From Nilaparvata lugens (Eukaryota; Arthropoda; Insecta; Hemiptera; Delphacidae), in NCBI RefSeq assembly GCF_014356525.2, contig NC_052511.1, positions 12,985,675-13,049,674 on the forward strand: a DNA stretch of 64,000 bases, read 5' to 3'. Under the pieces are notes generated by a model that had not been told where the DNA came from, did not search any database, and saw nothing but the letters and a program-made list of their open reading frames with translations. Positions 13,128 through 25,895 of this stretch are shown here, in pieces. The position numbers and the translations under genes are program-made. Each line of letters starts with the position of its first letter. The first letter of the stretch is position 1.

Positions 13128-13696
13128 ATGAATTGAATGAATTGAATGAATTGAATGAATTGAATGAATTGAATGAATTGAATGAATTGAATGAATTGAA
13201 TGAATTGAATGAATTGAATGAATTGAATGAATTGAATGAATTGAATGAATTGAATGAATTGAATGAATTGAATGAATTGAATGAATTGAATGAATTGAAT
13301 GAATTGAATGAATTGAATGAATTGAATGAATTGAATGAATTGAATGAATTGAAGAATGAATGAATTGATGATTGAATGAATTGAATGAATTGAATGAATT
13401 GAATGAATTGAATGAATTGAATGAATTGAATGAATTGAATGAATTGAATGATTGAATGAATTGAATGAATTGAATGAATTGAATGAATTGAATGAATTGA
13501 ATGAATTGAATGATTGAATGAATTGAAAGAATTGAATGAATTGAATGAATTGAATGAATTGAATGATTGAATGAATTGAATGAATTGAATGAATGAATGA
13601 ATTGAATGAATTGAATGAATTGAATGAATTGAATGAATTGAATGAATTGAATGAATTGAATGAATTGAATGAATTGAATGAATTGAATGAATTGAA
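13128..13696. repeat. 9-bp minisatellite, unit TTGAATGAA, about 63 copies
   Basis: The array is nearly pure. There are short indel interruptions near 13,354-13,372, 13,448, 13,509, 13,564 and 13,588. Because the unit is a multiple of three, the plus strand reads as a long Asn-Glu-Leu repeat. On the minus strand all three phases are stop-free (Phe-Ile-Gln, Phe-Asn-Ser, Ile-His-Ser), so a 198-codon frame survives every indel by simply changing phase. That frame-switching shows the long ORFs are a by-product of repeat composition, not a selected protein. High unit identity implies recent expansion, and length polymorphism is likely. Confidence 0.95.
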
Positions 13697-16600
13697 CGTC
13701 CTATCCAGATTATCCCACACTCATAGCTTCGAGTGATTCGAGAGAGGATAGCTTGCTAAGATCAAATATGGAATATTTAGATGAGTATTGGCAGTATTCA
13801 TATTGTGATGAATTTTTTAAATAGACCTCATGAGAAGAGAGAAAAATTGTGATTACCTTTTAAAATTAAAGAATTTGCTAAAGGAATGTTTAGCGACCGA
13901 GCGATAAAGCTTACTTATCAGTAACTGTATATTAGATAAGAGTACCGTTCTGTACTGCATATTTTCTAGAAAATTATTTAATAGAATTATAATTTTTCTG
14001 CAAATTAAGCACGAACCATTTATGAATTACTCATTGAATTTAGAGGTTACACTTTGTTTACCATTGATCAGATGTTTTAAAGTAGCTAAAGGAATTATAT
14101 TCTATTGCTTGCCACTGACGTCATGTCTACGTCACAATCGTTCTACCAATGGCAAATTTTATGCAAATTTATTACACCGAGATTCTCAGAAGAAAGGTTC
14201 TAGCCAAGAAGCTTAGAGAAAAGACGGCACTTCCCTTTTGAAATCCTCACCGTTCAGATCTCGTTATAGTTACCAAGACCTATTCGTAAAAATTTTCGTT
14301 CGATTTTATATGTTTTATTTGTGAGCCAATATTTTAGGCTATTCTATTTGTTATTCGTAAATCTATGTTCATCAATCGATGAATTGAAAGTTTAAAGTTA
14401 AATTATCCCTTAATTAAATTGGTGAAGGAGATATTCCCCACGTGCTGAGACCGAAGCCTGGATTGCTGCCGACCAAACGATTTTGATCTAAAGAAGAAAA
14501 CCACGACCGCCAAGGAATTTCACGTGAGTTATAAGTTTAAAGGGGCCCCAATCTACGCTTCGAAAATATTTCAGTGCAGAAGATATAAAATTTTCTTCGT
14601 TAAATTAATGGCCACGCCGACAAGCGCTTTTAGTTATTAAGAGCCTAGAATTTATTCATATAGAATTTCTAAGAATTTGTAGTTGATTAACTATCCTCTG
14701 CTGCCAGAACCATGACCCCGAACAATTTTAAAAAACATTTTTTATTCATTTTTCACTATTTTTTCAAAACTGTTAACTTTCATCAATTGTAAAATTTTGT
14801 CGGATCATGCATGGTTTCATGCAAGTACAAGAAATTTGCTAATCATTTTTGTTAATGTTAAACCACTTTCAATCTGTAAACCATATTCTGAATCTGCACT
14901 GTGAGATCATATATTTTATTATAATATATTTCAATTTTGTTAATTCGTTTTCTGAGTTCGATTATTTCTTAAGCCTGTCAATTATTGTGTCTGATACGTT
15001 CTATCTCATCAAGAACCGATCGAATACGATCATTGCAATAATTGAATTAAGCTGGATATTGGAACAGGTCTAAGTGGATGTAGTGAGTGGGGTCAGACCG
15101 AGATATTTGTTCTTTGTCCTTACCTGCTCATATATCAGCTTTTATCTGTTACCAACCTCGACTTAGGAGCGAATACATCAACAGTACAGCAGATGCAGCC
15201 AGAGATCATATCATATAATTTCCTACAATAGAGCTTAAAACCCGACAAGACTCTGTTCTCCAAATATATTCCGAACGATATCTGGTCTTTGCACCCTATC
15301 TTAATCTTCGGAACTTATTGGAGACGCAGTCCCGTAAATTATCTACATCGGGAGTTTTGCTCGACCTGTATGATTTTGTATGCTCATTCTTCACAGGTAA
15401 TAATTTTAAGGTATCAGTATTCAGTGTTTAGCATCCGCTACACTACTTATAAAAATTTCATCACCATACAATCTGTCATTAGAAGAATCAAGGGTGAGCG
15501 AGCGTTTAGGCCTCCTGCGATTCCGACAATTGTATTGAATCTTGTAGTGAGTCAATCAGTCTGGTGTACACTTAGCGTCCACGCACGCAGTTACAAAATT
15601 TATAACCTCAACACCGTTGATTCAGTGCAAGATTCCCCCTACGTGTATCGACTTATCCTTGGAGGTGAGAATGACTCCCCCAGGAAAAGCTTTACAATAT
15701 TCACTGTTTTCATATTTGAACTATATTCCAGCCTGAAAAGAATTTGAGAAAATTTATAAGTAAAGCTTAAATCTAAGTAGCTCACACTAATACTCATGTG
15801 AAATCATTAATTCGTTGAGAAACAAGTATTATTCCATTCTCCTGCAATAATGCCCCGGAAGAAATGTGGGACTTGCCAGTCCTCCTCCCCTTGCAAGGAT
15901 CTTGTTTTGGACGCTGAATGCGAATGCATTATCGATACAGGGTGCCGTGACATTTGTCTGGAAGCCCTTGAGGCGTTGAGTGTCAGAAAATCCCTTCTTC
16001 CCTTTCCCTCCTCCCTTCCAGCCTGTGAGAGAGAGCTTTCCCGCCGCATTGCGATATTGAGCCGGCAGACATTTCTAAAACACTTTTTCTCATGTGCCTT
16101 CAGCGTCAAATGAACTCTACGTGATAAGAATCTAGCTACTCAAATTCAACACTGCCACAATCAATTTTACTCTCATGTCTTATAAACTGGTCAAATTTGT
16201 TATGGTAATGCTCAGTTTTAGTTGAGTGGAGTCATGGACTGTATTGGTTCTCAACAACCCATCAAAAAGCGTGAATAGAATCACAAACGCTCCTTCTCTC
16301 ATTTCAACAATTCCATGAATTCGAATTAGACTCTCAAGTATTCAATATAGGTTTTTGAAGCAACTTTGTTAGCTGTTATTACTCTGAGCTTAATACATCT
16401 GATGAAAAGGATTATTCCAAGAATAGACGTGAGAAAACTCACTCCACCTCATCATTTCTGATATTTCTGGAAACATCATTCTCAAATACTCTTCAACGCT
16501 TTACTTCATTCATTTCATCCACCTCTCTGATTATTTTCCAAGAATTTGGTATTTCCAATACCGGAAACTGCACTTGATCATAATAATATCCAATGCGATG

Positions 16601-19600
16601 AGTTTTATAGTGCACGCTTCTCCTCTCACCAAGATCTCTCACCAAGATTCTAATTAATGATTTCACAGAGAATTAAAATTGAAAATCAAGTGCAAAGCTC
16701 TCTAAATATTACTATGAAAGTTCAATAATGGAAATTGAAGAGCGTAGAGCAAGAGTTAAAAATATTGGGATCGAATGGAACGAGCTTTTCTAACTCCATA
16801 GCAATAGCCTCGAGTTCAAGTGTCATCATTCACCCACATGCTGCAACATTGATCTCAACCTTGTTGATACTTTTCTTGAGATAATTTTCATGCTCTCTCT
16901 ACCAGTAAAGTATTTTATCGTCTTAAGTAACTGAACTAGCGTTCATAAATGTTCCAATCATAACGTTGGTGAGAAACATCTCTGACCAACTTAGCAGAGT
17001 ACAGCTCTAGGAATTCAGCGTTTCCTTGGATTCCAAGAATAAGATTAATTCTAGAAAGGAGAGGATACGAGGAAGTACTTTCTCCTCCAAGTTCAACATT
17101 GGAAAGTGTAAGCTTGTTGAGAAAGTAACATTGAAACCAATACGAATAATTGGATCGACACGTCTTGAAGGCAAGTTCACTCGTCTATCTATTTCCTCAT
17201 ACTAGATTAGTAAAGTTTCGGGAGAAATTACTTTTCTGTCAAATTTTTCACTCGTCCTTATTGAATAACAGGGAGATGCAAGTGATGAGTGAAAATTTCC
17301 TCCAAGGTTCTAGGGAGTACATCATATTATTATCATTCCATTATGGAGTGAAATCAATTTTGTGATAAAACCGATACATTCTGGAATATACAAAAACATG
17401 AGGGAAACGCCTCACACCAGTGTAATGTGTAGAGAGTTTCATATTTTAAGCCAAGCGTGAACGTTCCGTGAATTTGAATTGCTAATCAGTTTCAAACACG
17501 CAGAGCGTTCGAACCCTATCAACAATCATCTCAAAAAGATATATAAAACTCGATATTCTCTCCATGGATTTTGCAAAACATTGTATCACTTACCCGCTAA
17601 CCCCGAACAGTTAATCTCGGCGCGTTCTTTCTCATTGTCATTAATTTCCGATCGTTTTTTGCAGGTCGAGCTCTATTTGACCATTTCAAATCGTTTAAAG
17701 GTTTTTGTGTACCGAAAATATCTCGTTTCATATGCAAATCATGACATTCTTTACATTATGCTGGGAAAAAACTTGAAATACTTAAAACTAGAGCTATTAC
17801 GATTAACCACATTCACTAACCTTTAAAATAAACGGCGAACCACAAATACAAACAATTTGTAAATTGCTGTGTTTGTTTGAAACCAATAAGGTGGCCCAGT
17901 TTTGTGAAAATAAGTATAATTAAGTTATCAACAATTTAAATTCATAAAGGAGAATCAGAATTAAATTATTGTGTTGTGGTAAAATGATCTCCTTAGTAAC
18001 AGAGTCAAAGATTTGTTGAATGAGAGAATCACAGTACAACATTTTTAATGGAACTCCGATGAATTTACTGTTCACTTTTCACCGAAGTATTGTTCCTCTA
18101 TTTTATTGCACTACTACAAGGCGAAGGGTAGGCTAGCCCGCAAAACATCTCCAGCATTTTAGTCCAGTCATGATGAAAAACAAGATTGTGGAGAACAAGT
18201 TCTATTATGTGCTCCCTCTATATTTTGTATGTTATCATTTCTTATATATTATTCTTTCAAATTGAACAATCCTTGTCAATAACTTTATTTGGAAAGATAG
18301 TGTCAATGCTTCTAAAGATACCATTATTAAACTTTCTGTTGATAAATAATAAATTGTCTTCTATTGGAATATCATTTTATCAATTTTGATTATTGTGGCC
18401 AAAATAACTCTTATCAGCTAGCTACTCAATATCTTATTATATTATGTTTCAACAAAAAGTAAGAAAATCATTATCGAAGTGAAAACTTGATTTGAATGAA
18501 AAGAATAACACATTTTTTGTTGTATGAATATCATTGTATTGCTATTGACTGAGGTTTGTGATTTTATCTTAGATGAAGATGGATGATAGTCGTGGCAAAA
18601 AGTGTTCCTTCCAGATTTGGAGCACTTTCAGTGTTATCTCTCTATCAGTGAGAATATTACTGAAGACAATAGCAAATAACATCTATTCATCATGAACTCA
18701 TTGTAACGAATCACTATCGGGATCAATATTGCTTTCATTATATTGACAACAATATTTCCGATATCAGAATATTCTTCAGTTAATAGCTCGTAGATAACAG
18801 TTTGGAGTTTCGATATAAAAAAGACGGTTTTCAGTCTCATTCATGAGGAGTGCTGACAGTTCAAGGGTATCTTACTATAGACTTATCAATTCAAACGTAT
18901 TAGAATATCAGAATTTATAATGAAAGTATTGAATAATAGTGAGAAAAAAGAAGGGAATACTTTGAGAATAGAGTACTTCACACTCAGGAGAAGAACGTGG
19001 CCTGATATTCCGTCAAGAAAAACGTGCAAAGACTTATTCAACATTCAAACCATTTCATCTGAAGAGCAGATTCACAGAACGCAGCTTATCAATGAGTTAA
19101 TCGACTAAACAGCGTCTGAACATGAACAGTAGCGTAATATATTTTGGGAGAATGGCAATGAACAAAGATCCTCCCAAATATCAAAAAGAGAATCATTTTA
19201 TCGGATCATAATCCAGCTTGAGAACTAGGGTAGAAAACTTTGAATGACAGTTCAAACCTGAAAGCAATATTCTCAATCATGCATGTTATCATGAAAGCAA
19301 TCTCAATAAGATAATCATGATGCATCAATATGATAATAATCTCCTTAACCACACAAAGATTAAGATAGAGCAATACTTATTCAAATTTTTGAGCAGTATG
19401 TAGTGGGTGGATATTGACATCCCTTGTTTCCAATATTATATTCGAAAATGTCTTAGAATCCATTGCTATATTCAAATCTAAAAATGCATTACTAGGTTGG
19501 GGAAAATGAGAAGCAGTCCATGAGGAAATCTTTCCTCGCAATAAGGAAAACTTATTTTCAGAAAGCGAGAATCTATAGGTAAGTACTATTCCCAGCTTGA

Positions 19601-21891
19601 AAATTCCTCATATTTCTACCAATGTGATTGAAATTCCGTGAATACGTATACCAAGCAATCCAATATAGCACCGATTTTTCTCAGACGATTGGAAATTTCA
19701 AGCAGTCAAACCGCGTTGGCACGTGGACAGAGGTGGTCAACTTTCCTGAACGAGGTTCGGATGATATTCATTTCTTGGGAAAAATCCTCATTGAAAACTC
19801 CTCTCACGGACTGATTGAATTCATATTATCATCTTATTCTCTCCCAGGCTATCTATCACGTTCTATATTTATGTAGTTCAGTGTAATTTTTAGTTGGAAC
19901 TTTCAAAGGTTAACCAAATTTCTGTTGATGTGCTACTAATTGATTCCTTGAGTTTGTAGAAATTTGTGGTTTTGGAATAATCCAAGTACTTCCAAGTATA
20001 TTGAAAATAAGCAAGGAAGCGCAGGAAAACATCCACAAATTCCATTTCAAAATACTATGAGTTATTCCTGAAAGAATTTTCTGGCATTGAACATTTTATT
20101 ATAGTACATCACGCATCGATTGATGAATTTTGATTCTTTTTTTTAAATTCGTGATTGAAAAATTCAGAAATCTAGTAAATTAAGTTTTCTTTGCTGTGGT
20201 CGAACTTTGTATAGGAATTGGTGAACGATGAGTGTTTTAAGTCCTGAATATTGATCCTGGATGTAATTATTCAAAGAGATTGCCTGTCTATCATAATCAC
20301 ATTATCAAAATAATATTTTCCCATGTTTGCATATCTAACTTGTACGCTGGAGAGACATCAGAATAGGTTCATAGTTAAGAGGTTCAAAAGGTTGGAGTAG
20401 GAAATGATACGCGCCATAAAATTTCTCTCCATTATCATGTTTACTTTTTCGATATTTCTTCTTCAAGTTTCAATAAAAAACTCAATAAATCCAGGAAAAT
20501 AGTCTACTTAAGTTGTTTCAGACTTCAAATATAGTCGCGGAGTGTATTTAAAAGTTTCAAATCTATCCACTCAATTGGAATTCCAGTACTGCAGCTTCAG
20601 TCTCTTGTGTTGAACGAGAGAAAAAGAGATAGTATACAGAGAGGAAAGGGACGAACGCTTTCAACACAGACGTGATCAGAGATCCGGACCATAGAGTAAC
20701 GTATAGTGCGATAAAAAACGGGAAAACAGGAGCCTCAGCCAATGGATAGAAAGTCGGAAACCATTTTGACATTAGTCTGAAGGAAAATAGACTGAAACCT
20801 TTATAATTCTCTTTTGTTGTTCTTGGCGTTCCAAATTGGAATTCTTTTGTGAATGTGAACATCGGACGGAAAATATCGATTCAGGAGTAGTGAGAGAGAA
20901 AGTGGATAGATGGAGGGAACGAAATAGAGAATGGGATTGAATGGAGAAAGAAGTAAATTAAAGCTAGAGCTTATCCATATACGAGACTAGGGAAGTTCTA
21001 CACAATGCGAATGCTTAATTTTATTTCACAAGCAATGAGTGGAGAGGTAATAAGTAGTAATGATGTTTTTGAAAAAAAAGGTTCGCTGAAAAATGCTGGT
21101 ATGTTTTTCAGTTGTTATTATGGAAAGGAAGTATTTTAGTTGAACGGGTGTAGTTTTATGTAAATACTCCGTCGTTTGTTTTATATTAGACCATGATTAA
21201 TGGTGGAATGAAACAGGCTAGTCTCACTAACTGGATGAAACACTCTTTGGAGTTTTAAAACCTACTTGGAACTGCTTTTCCGTTTATCTCTCATCATCAC
21301 AATCTCATTATTCTAACCATACACACAATTGGAGAATTGTAAAAATTGGACGAAGAAAAAATAAAATATAAGAATTATATGTATGTCTATCACATCTCCA
21401 GGATTTAAAGTTCACAATAGAATGAGATTGATGCATGAAAATTATTTGTCTTCCATGCAACACTTTGTTATTTATGGAACTGAGAAGAAATTGATACGTC
21501 TCATAAAACTGCACTGTTTTCTCTGCAACAATGGGATTATTCTAGTTCTAATTTGTGTAACAAAGTGAGAGGTTGTGTGCATGTTCTGATTATTGTAATT
21601 AGTATAGTGAGTGCAATGAGTGAGAGACAGCAATAATTAACGGTGGCGCGCGTTCCGAGCTGCTGAAAGTGAAATTGCCTGTTTAGAACTAGCAGATTCA
21701 CTTAAAGCTGTCAGCATTGCTTGAATGGGGAGCATCGATGCTGATTATTGGGGAGTGCTGACATTTGAATGGGAGCCATGTCGAGAATGGATTGCTTTGC
21801 GGCATTCGCAAACCCTCACTTTAATTGTCTAAAGTATGACTCCGTCTGAACTGCAGTCTTCCCCATACATCTACAGTTACTATATAAACAG
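13697..21891. other. intergenic, no supported gene
   Basis: The longest featureless stretch. A 152-codon open frame at 15,289-15,747 and an 87-codon cysteine-containing frame at 15,850-16,113 have no recognisable domain. The second is open on both strands over a locally GC-richer patch. About 14,280-15,780 has scattered GC-richer blocks (for example CACGTGAGTTATAAG near 14,522) that loosely resemble the long Gypsy LTR at 53.6 kb in style, so an eroded LTR is possible but unproven. Copies of a dispersed 35-bp motif lie at 21,708-21,779. Confidence 0.4.
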
Positions 21892-21931
21892 TATCTATCT
21901 ATCTATCTATATATATATATATATATATATA

Positions 21932-21962
<31 letters not shown>
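21892..21962. repeat. (TATC)n/(TA)n microsatellite
   Basis: TATC units pass into a long TA run, interrupted once by ATCTATAT near 21,930. It is about 71 bp of compound microsatellite and likely polymorphic. Confidence 0.95.
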
Positions 21963-21965
<3 letters not shown>

Positions 21966-23075
21966 CTCTCAGCGTACAATAGTTCCAAAGTGTATTTCAC
22001 ATACCTTGGAATTCCAACGAATAAGGAAAGTAGAAACAAATGGAATTGAACAAGAAACATTTTCTCATGAAAATTATTTTGCTGAAACCTAAGGGTGAAA
22101 GAGTGTGTGACAGGATATTTCGCAGAAGAGCTTAATTTCGTTTATAGCATGGGTACCCTGCAGCTAGGTAATTACGAGGATACTGAGATAAGTGCAAGCT
22201 GGGGACTTTCTATTCCAAACATATACGGTACATGTATTTTCCATGTATTCATGAACATATTTCTCCATCTATCTATAAACTACAACTTTCAATTACTACT
22301 ATCACAAATAACACTTTCATGGTTATTAATGAATTTGAATTATTCAATGCTATCCAAATTTTTATTATTTGATAATATTATTCAAAATCACATTCGATAT
22401 TCCTTCCAATATTACACAATTACCAAACTAACTATAAATAAAGCTGTTACATAATAATCATACTGAATTGATAGCTCATTTATTTTTTGTATCAGTTTCA
22501 TATTTTAGCGCCACACGCCCGCCAACAATATAATTATTATACTAATTAGTCACCGTAATGTTATTCATAGTACGCTTGCGTGGTGCTATCATTCCCAGAC
22601 CTCTAATCGCATACCTCTGCCCGGGTGAGAGTTCGCCCTGGGGTAGCAAGTAGGCCTACAGCAAGTCACTTGCTTTTCTCTGCAGGTCACACTCCTACCT
22701 CTTTCTCAAAGTCGCTACACAGTATCTTATTATTTGTTGAATAAATCTCTATTAGTTAGGGATCATTATTTTCGTTTACACCTCGTCAAGTGTTACCAGT
22801 GAAAGTGTCCAGTGCTTGTGGACTATGCGTATTTTTCCATTGCCATGGACGCGAATTCAGGTAAAAACTCAAACATCGAACTTCAACAATGACTCAAGGT
22901 ACTGTGAACTATATTATTATTTTTTGTCTTCCATATGATTTCATTTAACGAGACTATTCATATGATATAACAGTCGGAATAAAAAGCAAAAAATTATCTT
23001 CAAATTTGAATTGAAACATGTGTGTGATCTTTAAAATAATGATCTTCATCTGATCTAATGTAAATAAATTATAAT
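21963..23075. other. intergenic, no supported gene
   Basis: A 119-codon frame at 22,095-22,454 is AT-driven and lacks a domain. Around 22,500-22,900 there is a GC-richer segment with AATAAA-type signals. It ends in an ATG in good context (GCCATGGACGCG near 22,843) followed within 15 bp by CAGGTAAAA, a good splice-donor match. It could be a leader exon or an LTR remnant; I cannot decide. Confidence 0.35.
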
Positions 23076-23536
23076 GCGTTTACACCAGAGTTTAAAACAA
23101 ACGTTTTCAACATAATTGAATAACATTTTCTTTTGGCTGCTAGTTTTGTTATCAACGAAAGTTGATAACTTTGTCACGTGTTTTGTCTGCAGCTGTAGTT
23201 ATTAGGAAACAGCTGTAGTTGTAGGGTGGGTTGCTGGGCAAGGGGGTTGTGGGGAAGATAGTAACCTGTTATCAACATGAGTTACCGACTCTCGATGGAT
23301 AACATAAATCTTGTTACAACTAACATCACAAGGAATTTCCTGTTAAAAACACGAGTTATCAACTTTTTTCAAGAGTATTTTTTGTCGATTCAGTCAAGTT
23401 GACAACTTTTTATTAATAACTCATGTTATCAACTTGTGTAAGCGCAACTCAACATGATGTTATTGGCTTTTTGTGATTAATATCACTTGATAACAAAAAT
23501 GTTAAAAACTTGTGTTATTAACTCCGGTGTAAACGC
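23076..23536. mobile_element. MITE with GCGTTTACACC terminal inverted repeats
   Basis: The left end is GCGTTTACACCAGAGTTTA and the right end is TTAACTCCGGTGTAAACGC, an inverted match with about two differences. The interior repeatedly uses TTATCAAC/GTTGATAAC pairs, so it is rich in small internal palindromes. It also contains CAGCTGTAGTT twice about 22 bp apart. There is no coding capacity. A related end sequence lies at 25,794. Target duplication is not clear because the left flank has diverged. Confidence 0.7.
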
Positions 23537-24503
23537 AGCTTAAAGCTGTGCTCTAGAAACATAATTATTTTTTCGTCCTCAAACCTCATAATAAACAGAA
23601 GCAATAATTAACAGGTTCGATTTGAGTGTTCATAACTCACATTAGAATGGTAAATAATAAAATGAAAAGCACAAGACTGAAAGTCCTGATTGATTTGAGT
23701 TTGGAGAGCCTTAATTTATTATTGATTTTCAAGTTGTGTATGCTCTTGTGTACGTCTGAACATTTCAAATCCAATTTTCTATACAACATTTTGGATAATT
23801 CAAGGTCAGTTTTAGAAAAGAATATAAAATTCCGTGGTATATCACATTGCCTAAAATAGGATAATTTCATCTTATTAATGATTCTCTGAAATTGAACTAC
23901 AATGTAGACCTCAGTTACTCAACCAGGCACACAAATTCAATTGACTAGCACTCGTAACACGCGCCAAGCGTAGCGGATCTGTATCTATGGGATTTGAGAA
24001 GCGAATAACGTCCTAGCGTTCATTGTGTAGAGGCTGCGATTAAGTCGAAAATCCCTTGCGGCGGTGACTGTGCTATCAGCATGTGGACACATCCGACTCG
24101 GCTTAGCTCGCAGGAATTCCGCTGCTTCCTTCCGCAAAGCGCTCTAATTGAACTTATCCACGACAAAATACTGGCTGCAGAATGTATTTCGCTCCCATCA
24201 GGCGTGAAAGAAGTCCTGTAGTTGTGGTCGCTGGTCACCTCATTTTATTGCGAGGATTAATTTGGTTGTGTGGTCCCTTCAAGTACCGAGCCCATGAATG
24301 GGATTGAAGACTGGTGGATTCTGTATCTTGACAAACGATCGTGAGCTAATGGGCTCGATTGTTGTAACTGGGGTTTGAGTGTTGACTCTGAAAATTTCCA
24401 CATATTGTAGAGAATTTCAAGTATCTGACCAGCATTTGATCACCATCTAATCAAAAGTTTTAGAATAATAGAATACACTTATTTATTTTGCTTCCACTAA
24501 ATT
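23537..24503. other. intergenic, no supported gene
   Basis: A 72-codon minus frame at 24,020-24,238 lies in a GC-richer patch but shows no domain. Frames at 23.6-23.9 kb are open on both strands. Nothing is called. Confidence 0.4.
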
Positions 24504-24566
24504 AATTTTTTGCTTCCACTTCCTATTTATGCGGACGACCTTTGTTGGAAGTGGAAGCAAAAAATT
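24504..24566. repeat. 20-bp perfect inverted repeat at the LINE 5' junction
   Basis: AATTTTTTGCTTCCACTTCC at 24,504-24,523 is exactly inverted at 24,547-24,566 across a 23-nt loop. The right arm belongs to LINE coding sequence (it encodes Trp-Lys-Trp-Lys-Gln), so the left arm is probably a snap-back copy made during truncated integration. A further partial copy, TTTTGCTTCCACT, lies just upstream at about 24,486. Confidence 0.9.
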
Positions 24567-25590
24567 CACCCAGGTATACAACTAACACACAATATTGCTG
24601 TCAATTCATTAAGGTTCGCAGATGATCAAGTAATATTGCAGGAATCAGGCTACAATCTGCAAAGAGCAATATACCAACTCCATCTCCTGAGCTCAGAATA
24701 TAATATGAAGATTTCCCTGCACAAAAGAAAAGTGATGGCGTTTCTTGGGAAGTCTCCAATACGTTCTAAAATTGAATGAAAAAGACTAAGAAATTGTCAA
24801 AAAAAATTTATTGATAATTAGAAAGACCGGTTTCGGTTATTACACCATTGTCAATCTCTGATAAACGTTTAGATACTAGGTTTATCAGAGATTGACAATG
24901 GTGTAATAACCGAAACCGGTCTTTCTAATTATCAATAAATCAGTGGTTTTTTGACAATTTCTTAGTCCTTTTTCATTCAATATGAATAATTACCACAATA
25001 TCAACTTCTCAACTACACAAAAAGACGTTCTAAAATAGTTCTCACCAACAGAATACTGGGACAGGTATCACATTTCGAATATTTGAGATGTGATATTACA
25101 TACGAGGAAGACGATGACTTGAATGCAAAAATGAACAGATTCCAGTACATATGCGGAGCTATCAACAGAACTCTGAAAAGTAAAGCCCGAAAAGAGACGA
25201 AGCTCAAATTTTTCAAAGTTATGGTCGTCCCTACCTTTTGTATGGCTCTGAAACCTGGGTACCAAAGGGAAGGGAGTGGAGCAGGTTACAGGCGGCCGAA
25301 ATGAGACTTTTAAGGTCAGTGAAGGGATGCACCAGAGAGGACAGGCTTTATAATATTGATATCCTTAGAGAGCTCAATGTGATCCCTATTCCTCAACGAG
25401 TTGACGATCGACAACAGTGGAGAGAACATGTTGCGAGAATGGGGAACGGAAGAATCCCCAAAGCTGTCATTGCTTACAAGCCAGAAGGAAGGAGAAGTAT
25501 TGGCAGACCAAGAAAAAGGTGGGAGAATGTTTGAAGGCGGAACAGGTATTAATGCCTAACCCTGTAAGAAGACGACGATGACGACTTATT
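24524..25590 (+). mobile_element. 5'-truncated LINE ORF2 (reverse transcriptase C-terminal part)
   Basis: The left piece (24,524-24,772) carries the RT catalytic motif FADDQVILQES and downstream thumb sequence ending SPIRSK. The right piece (25,037-25,534) resumes in the same phase, then reads YGSETWVPK, EMRLLRSVKGCTRED and GRPRKRWENV, the usual C-terminus of arthropod 'endonuclease-reverse transcriptase' proteins. A palindromic insertion separates the pieces. A one-base loss in a T4 run near 25,231 shifts the frame once. The end after the stop codon is a GACGACGATGACGAC-type tail near 25,590. Only about one third of ORF2 is present and the endonuclease is missing. The clade was not resolved. 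Confidence 0.85.
24773..25036 (+). mobile_element. palindromic SINE-like insertion with 12-bp target duplication
   Basis: ACGTTCTAAAAT occurs at 24,761-24,772 and again at 25,025-25,036, bounding a 252-bp insert. Insert plus one repeat copy is 264 bp, so the LINE phase is unchanged. The insert is mostly a hairpin. The left arm, about 24,770-24,868, contains GACCGGTTTCGGTTATTAC and CCATTGTCAATCTCTG. The right arm is its reverse complement, with about seven extra bases near 24,942. The loop is about 13 bp, then 44 bp of AT-rich tail ends ACACAAAAAG. TSD plus A-rich tail points to LINE-mediated retrotransposition of an inverted dimer. Confidence 0.85.
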
Positions 25591-25793
25591 TCTGAAGTTG
25601 ATTTCAAGAACATCTGGAAAAAATAGAAAGAAAAAGAAAATATTGTATATTAGGAGTTAAGACATAATCTATGTTCTATCGATAACACATCGTTCATAGG
25701 AAAGTTTGTTCTGTAGTTCATCGAACTCTGGTGATAGATCAAGATATACTGGAAATGGGAGAAGCAAGGAAGAGGTTGAAATTATATGTAAAG

Positions 25794-25895
25794 CTGGGTT
25801 TACACCAAAGTTATTAACAAAATGTTGACCAACATTAACAACATGTTAACAAATTAACAACATGAGCAACATTAACAAAATGTTGATAACTTAAT
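25794..25895 (+). mobile_element. partial MITE end (same family as 23.1-23.5 kb)
   Basis: AGCTGGGTTTACACCAAAG followed by several TTAACAA/TGTTGA repeats matches the terminal inverted repeat and internal style of the 23,076-23,536 MITE. No matching right end follows, so it is a truncated copy. The plus-strand open frame 25,926-26,228 lies beyond it and is not recognised. Confidence 0.5.

Noticed and set aside
13118..13363. 81-codon Asn-Glu-Leu repeat frame
   Set aside because: Translation of the TTGAATGAA array; no unique coding flank.
13128..13696. CRISPR-like regular array
   Set aside because: Contiguous 9-bp tandem units without spacers, in a eukaryotic setting.
15289..15747. 152-codon frame
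   Set aside because: No recognisable motif; the surrounding sequence looks like eroded repeat.
15850..16113. 87-codon cysteine-containing frame, also open on the minus strand
   Set aside because: Cysteine spacing fits no zinc finger or secreted peptide I know; local GC rise explains the open frames.
22095..22454. 119-codon frame
   Set aside because: AT-driven composition, no domain.
22500..22900. possible Copia-like LTR or leader with ATG and splice donor
   Set aside because: Only a short start (MDANS) and AATAAA signals; no protease, RT or second LTR nearby, so no element is called.
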